From Virgibacillus_R byunsanensis (GTDB lineage Bacteria > Bacillota > Bacilli > Bacillales > Amphibacillaceae), in the NCBI RefSeq assembly GCF_042675965.1, contig NZ_JBHTKJ010000021.1, positions 62,001 to 126,000 of the forward strand: a stretch of DNA of 64,000 nucleotides. Reading direction: 5' to 3'. Positions 63,593-64,000 of this stretch are shown here, one piece after another. Positions within the stretch are counted from its first letter, which is position 1. Each line of letters opens with the position of its first letter. A program made the position numbers and the translations under genes. The notes beneath the pieces are model-generated. The model did no database searches. It worked only from the letters and a program-made list of their open reading frames with translations, and was not told the origin of the DNA.

Positions 63593-64000
63593 TTATGAAG
63601 TTAATCGCTTAATAATCTTTGTAACCCTTTCGGCCGCTTCTTCAACATTCTCTGTTGTATTATATAGACCAAAGCTAAATCGAATGGAGTTCGTGGTACA
63701 CGTATTGTTTTCACCAAACATCGCTGTTAATACATGAGATGGTTCCACTGACCCTGCTGTACATGCACTACCACTAGATGCAGCAATGCCATCCAAATCA
63801 AAATTTGTTAATAGAGTCTCTACATTTGTACCAGGAAAGCTAATATTCACAATAGCCGGAACAGTCTCCTCTAAGTTACCGTTTATCTCGAACACAATAC
63901 CTTCATGCTTTAAGACGTCGAGGAATAACTGCTTATACCCCTGATATTCATTATTTCGCTTATCCTTGTATTGAATGGCTAATTCTACAGCTTTTTGAAA
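63593..64000 (-). CDS. yrvO: Cysteine desulfurase YrvO, C-terminal part (runs off the window)
   Basis: The frame is open to the window edge and encodes the last 135 residues of a class V aminotransferase-fold cysteine desulfurase (IscS/NifS type). The sulfur-carrying cysteine lies in SSGSACTAGSVEPSHVL, typical of group I enzymes. In B. subtilis YrvO pairs with MnmA for tRNA thiolation. The coding sequence does not start at the internal GTG near 63895; it continues upstream (KRNNEYQGYKQLFLDVLKHE). Confidence 0.93.
   Translation of the reverse strand, partial: FQKAVELAIQYKDKRNNEYQGYKQLFLDVLKHEGIVFEINGNLEETVPAIVNISFPGTNVETLLTNFDLDGIAASSGSACTAGSVEPSHVLTAMFGENNTCTTNSIRFSFGLYNTTENVEEAAERVTKIIKRLTS

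Noticed and set aside
1..64000. CRISPR array, tRNA or rRNA genes, insertion sequences with transposase, prophage
   Set aside because: I saw no regularly spaced short repeats, no tRNA-like cloverleaf or rRNA sequence, and no transposase or phage structural gene. The dispersed repeats are few, irregularly spaced and without transposase.

Overview
The window is low-GC chromosomal DNA of an endospore-forming member of the Bacillaceae. It carries sporulation genes (spoIIP, gpr, sigK, sda, yqfC/yqfD), the late competence operon comEA-comEB-comEC, Firmicutes T-box leaders and a perfect CIRCE operator. Gene order closely follows two Bacillus subtilis segments, recO to yqeG/sda and yrhC to mnmA/yrvO. 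An Mrp antiporter operon between them, together with the protein sequences, suggests a halotolerant or alkalitolerant genus such as Oceanobacillus or Virgibacillus; that genus call is inference. Nearly all genes lie on the minus strand. The plus-strand exceptions are rpsT, yqzM, sda, the mrp operon, a murE-like gene and sigK.

Layout. 1-431: a dispersed repeat and the T-box leader of glyQS, whose genes lie outside the window. 432-8097: recO, yqzL, era, dgkA, ybeY, pgpH, phoH, yqfD, yqfC (DNA repair, ribosome maturation, envelope, c-di-AMP turnover, sporulation). 8187-11228: repeat, then the yqeZ-floA membrane-microdomain operon. 11469-12943: yqeY, rpsU, deoC. 13134-21326: the class I heat-shock operon hrcA-grpE-dnaK-dnaJ continuing into prmA-rsmE-mtaB. 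21323-24379: hemW and lepA. 24742-27467: yqxA, spoIIP, gpr. 27574-33046: rpsT, holA, yqzM and comE. 33192-33839: a non-coding element with inverted-repeat ends. 33904-38930: yqeM, rsfS, yqeK, nadD, yhbY, aroE, yqeH, yqeG (ribosome assembly, NAD and shikimate synthesis). 39179-39511: a DnaA-box cluster and the replication checkpoint gene sda. 39876-45168: an Mrp-type operon that lacks mrpB. 45414-47772: a MurE paralogue and an uninterrupted sigK. 47780-50606: two large repeats around yrhC, mtnN and yrrS. 50607-57652: greA, udk, trmR, mltG, yrzB, ruvX, yrzL, alaS. 57690-64000: the alaS T-box, yrrI, yrzR, recD2, yrrB, mnmA and the 3' part of the cysteine desulfurase gene yrvO.

Functional links: mnmA and yrvO form a sulfur relay for tRNA 2-thiouridine. 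trmR, mtaB, mnmA and the T-box leaders all concern tRNA. rsfS, yqeH, yhbY, era, ybeY, rsmE and prmA concern ribosome maturation. Sda couples replication initiation to entry into sporulation, while SpoIIP, Gpr and SigK act later in that programme.

Most of the window is conserved core genome and I found no convincing new multi-gene system. The points most worth following are the mrp operon without mrpB, the MurE paralogue with an altered amino-acid recognition motif, the DnaA boxes upstream of sda, and a mosaic family of intergenic repeats, some with perfect DnaA boxes. Several genes that flank these loci in B. subtilis are missing here: cdd, comER, trhP1/trhP2, yrrT/mccA/mccB and glnQHMP.
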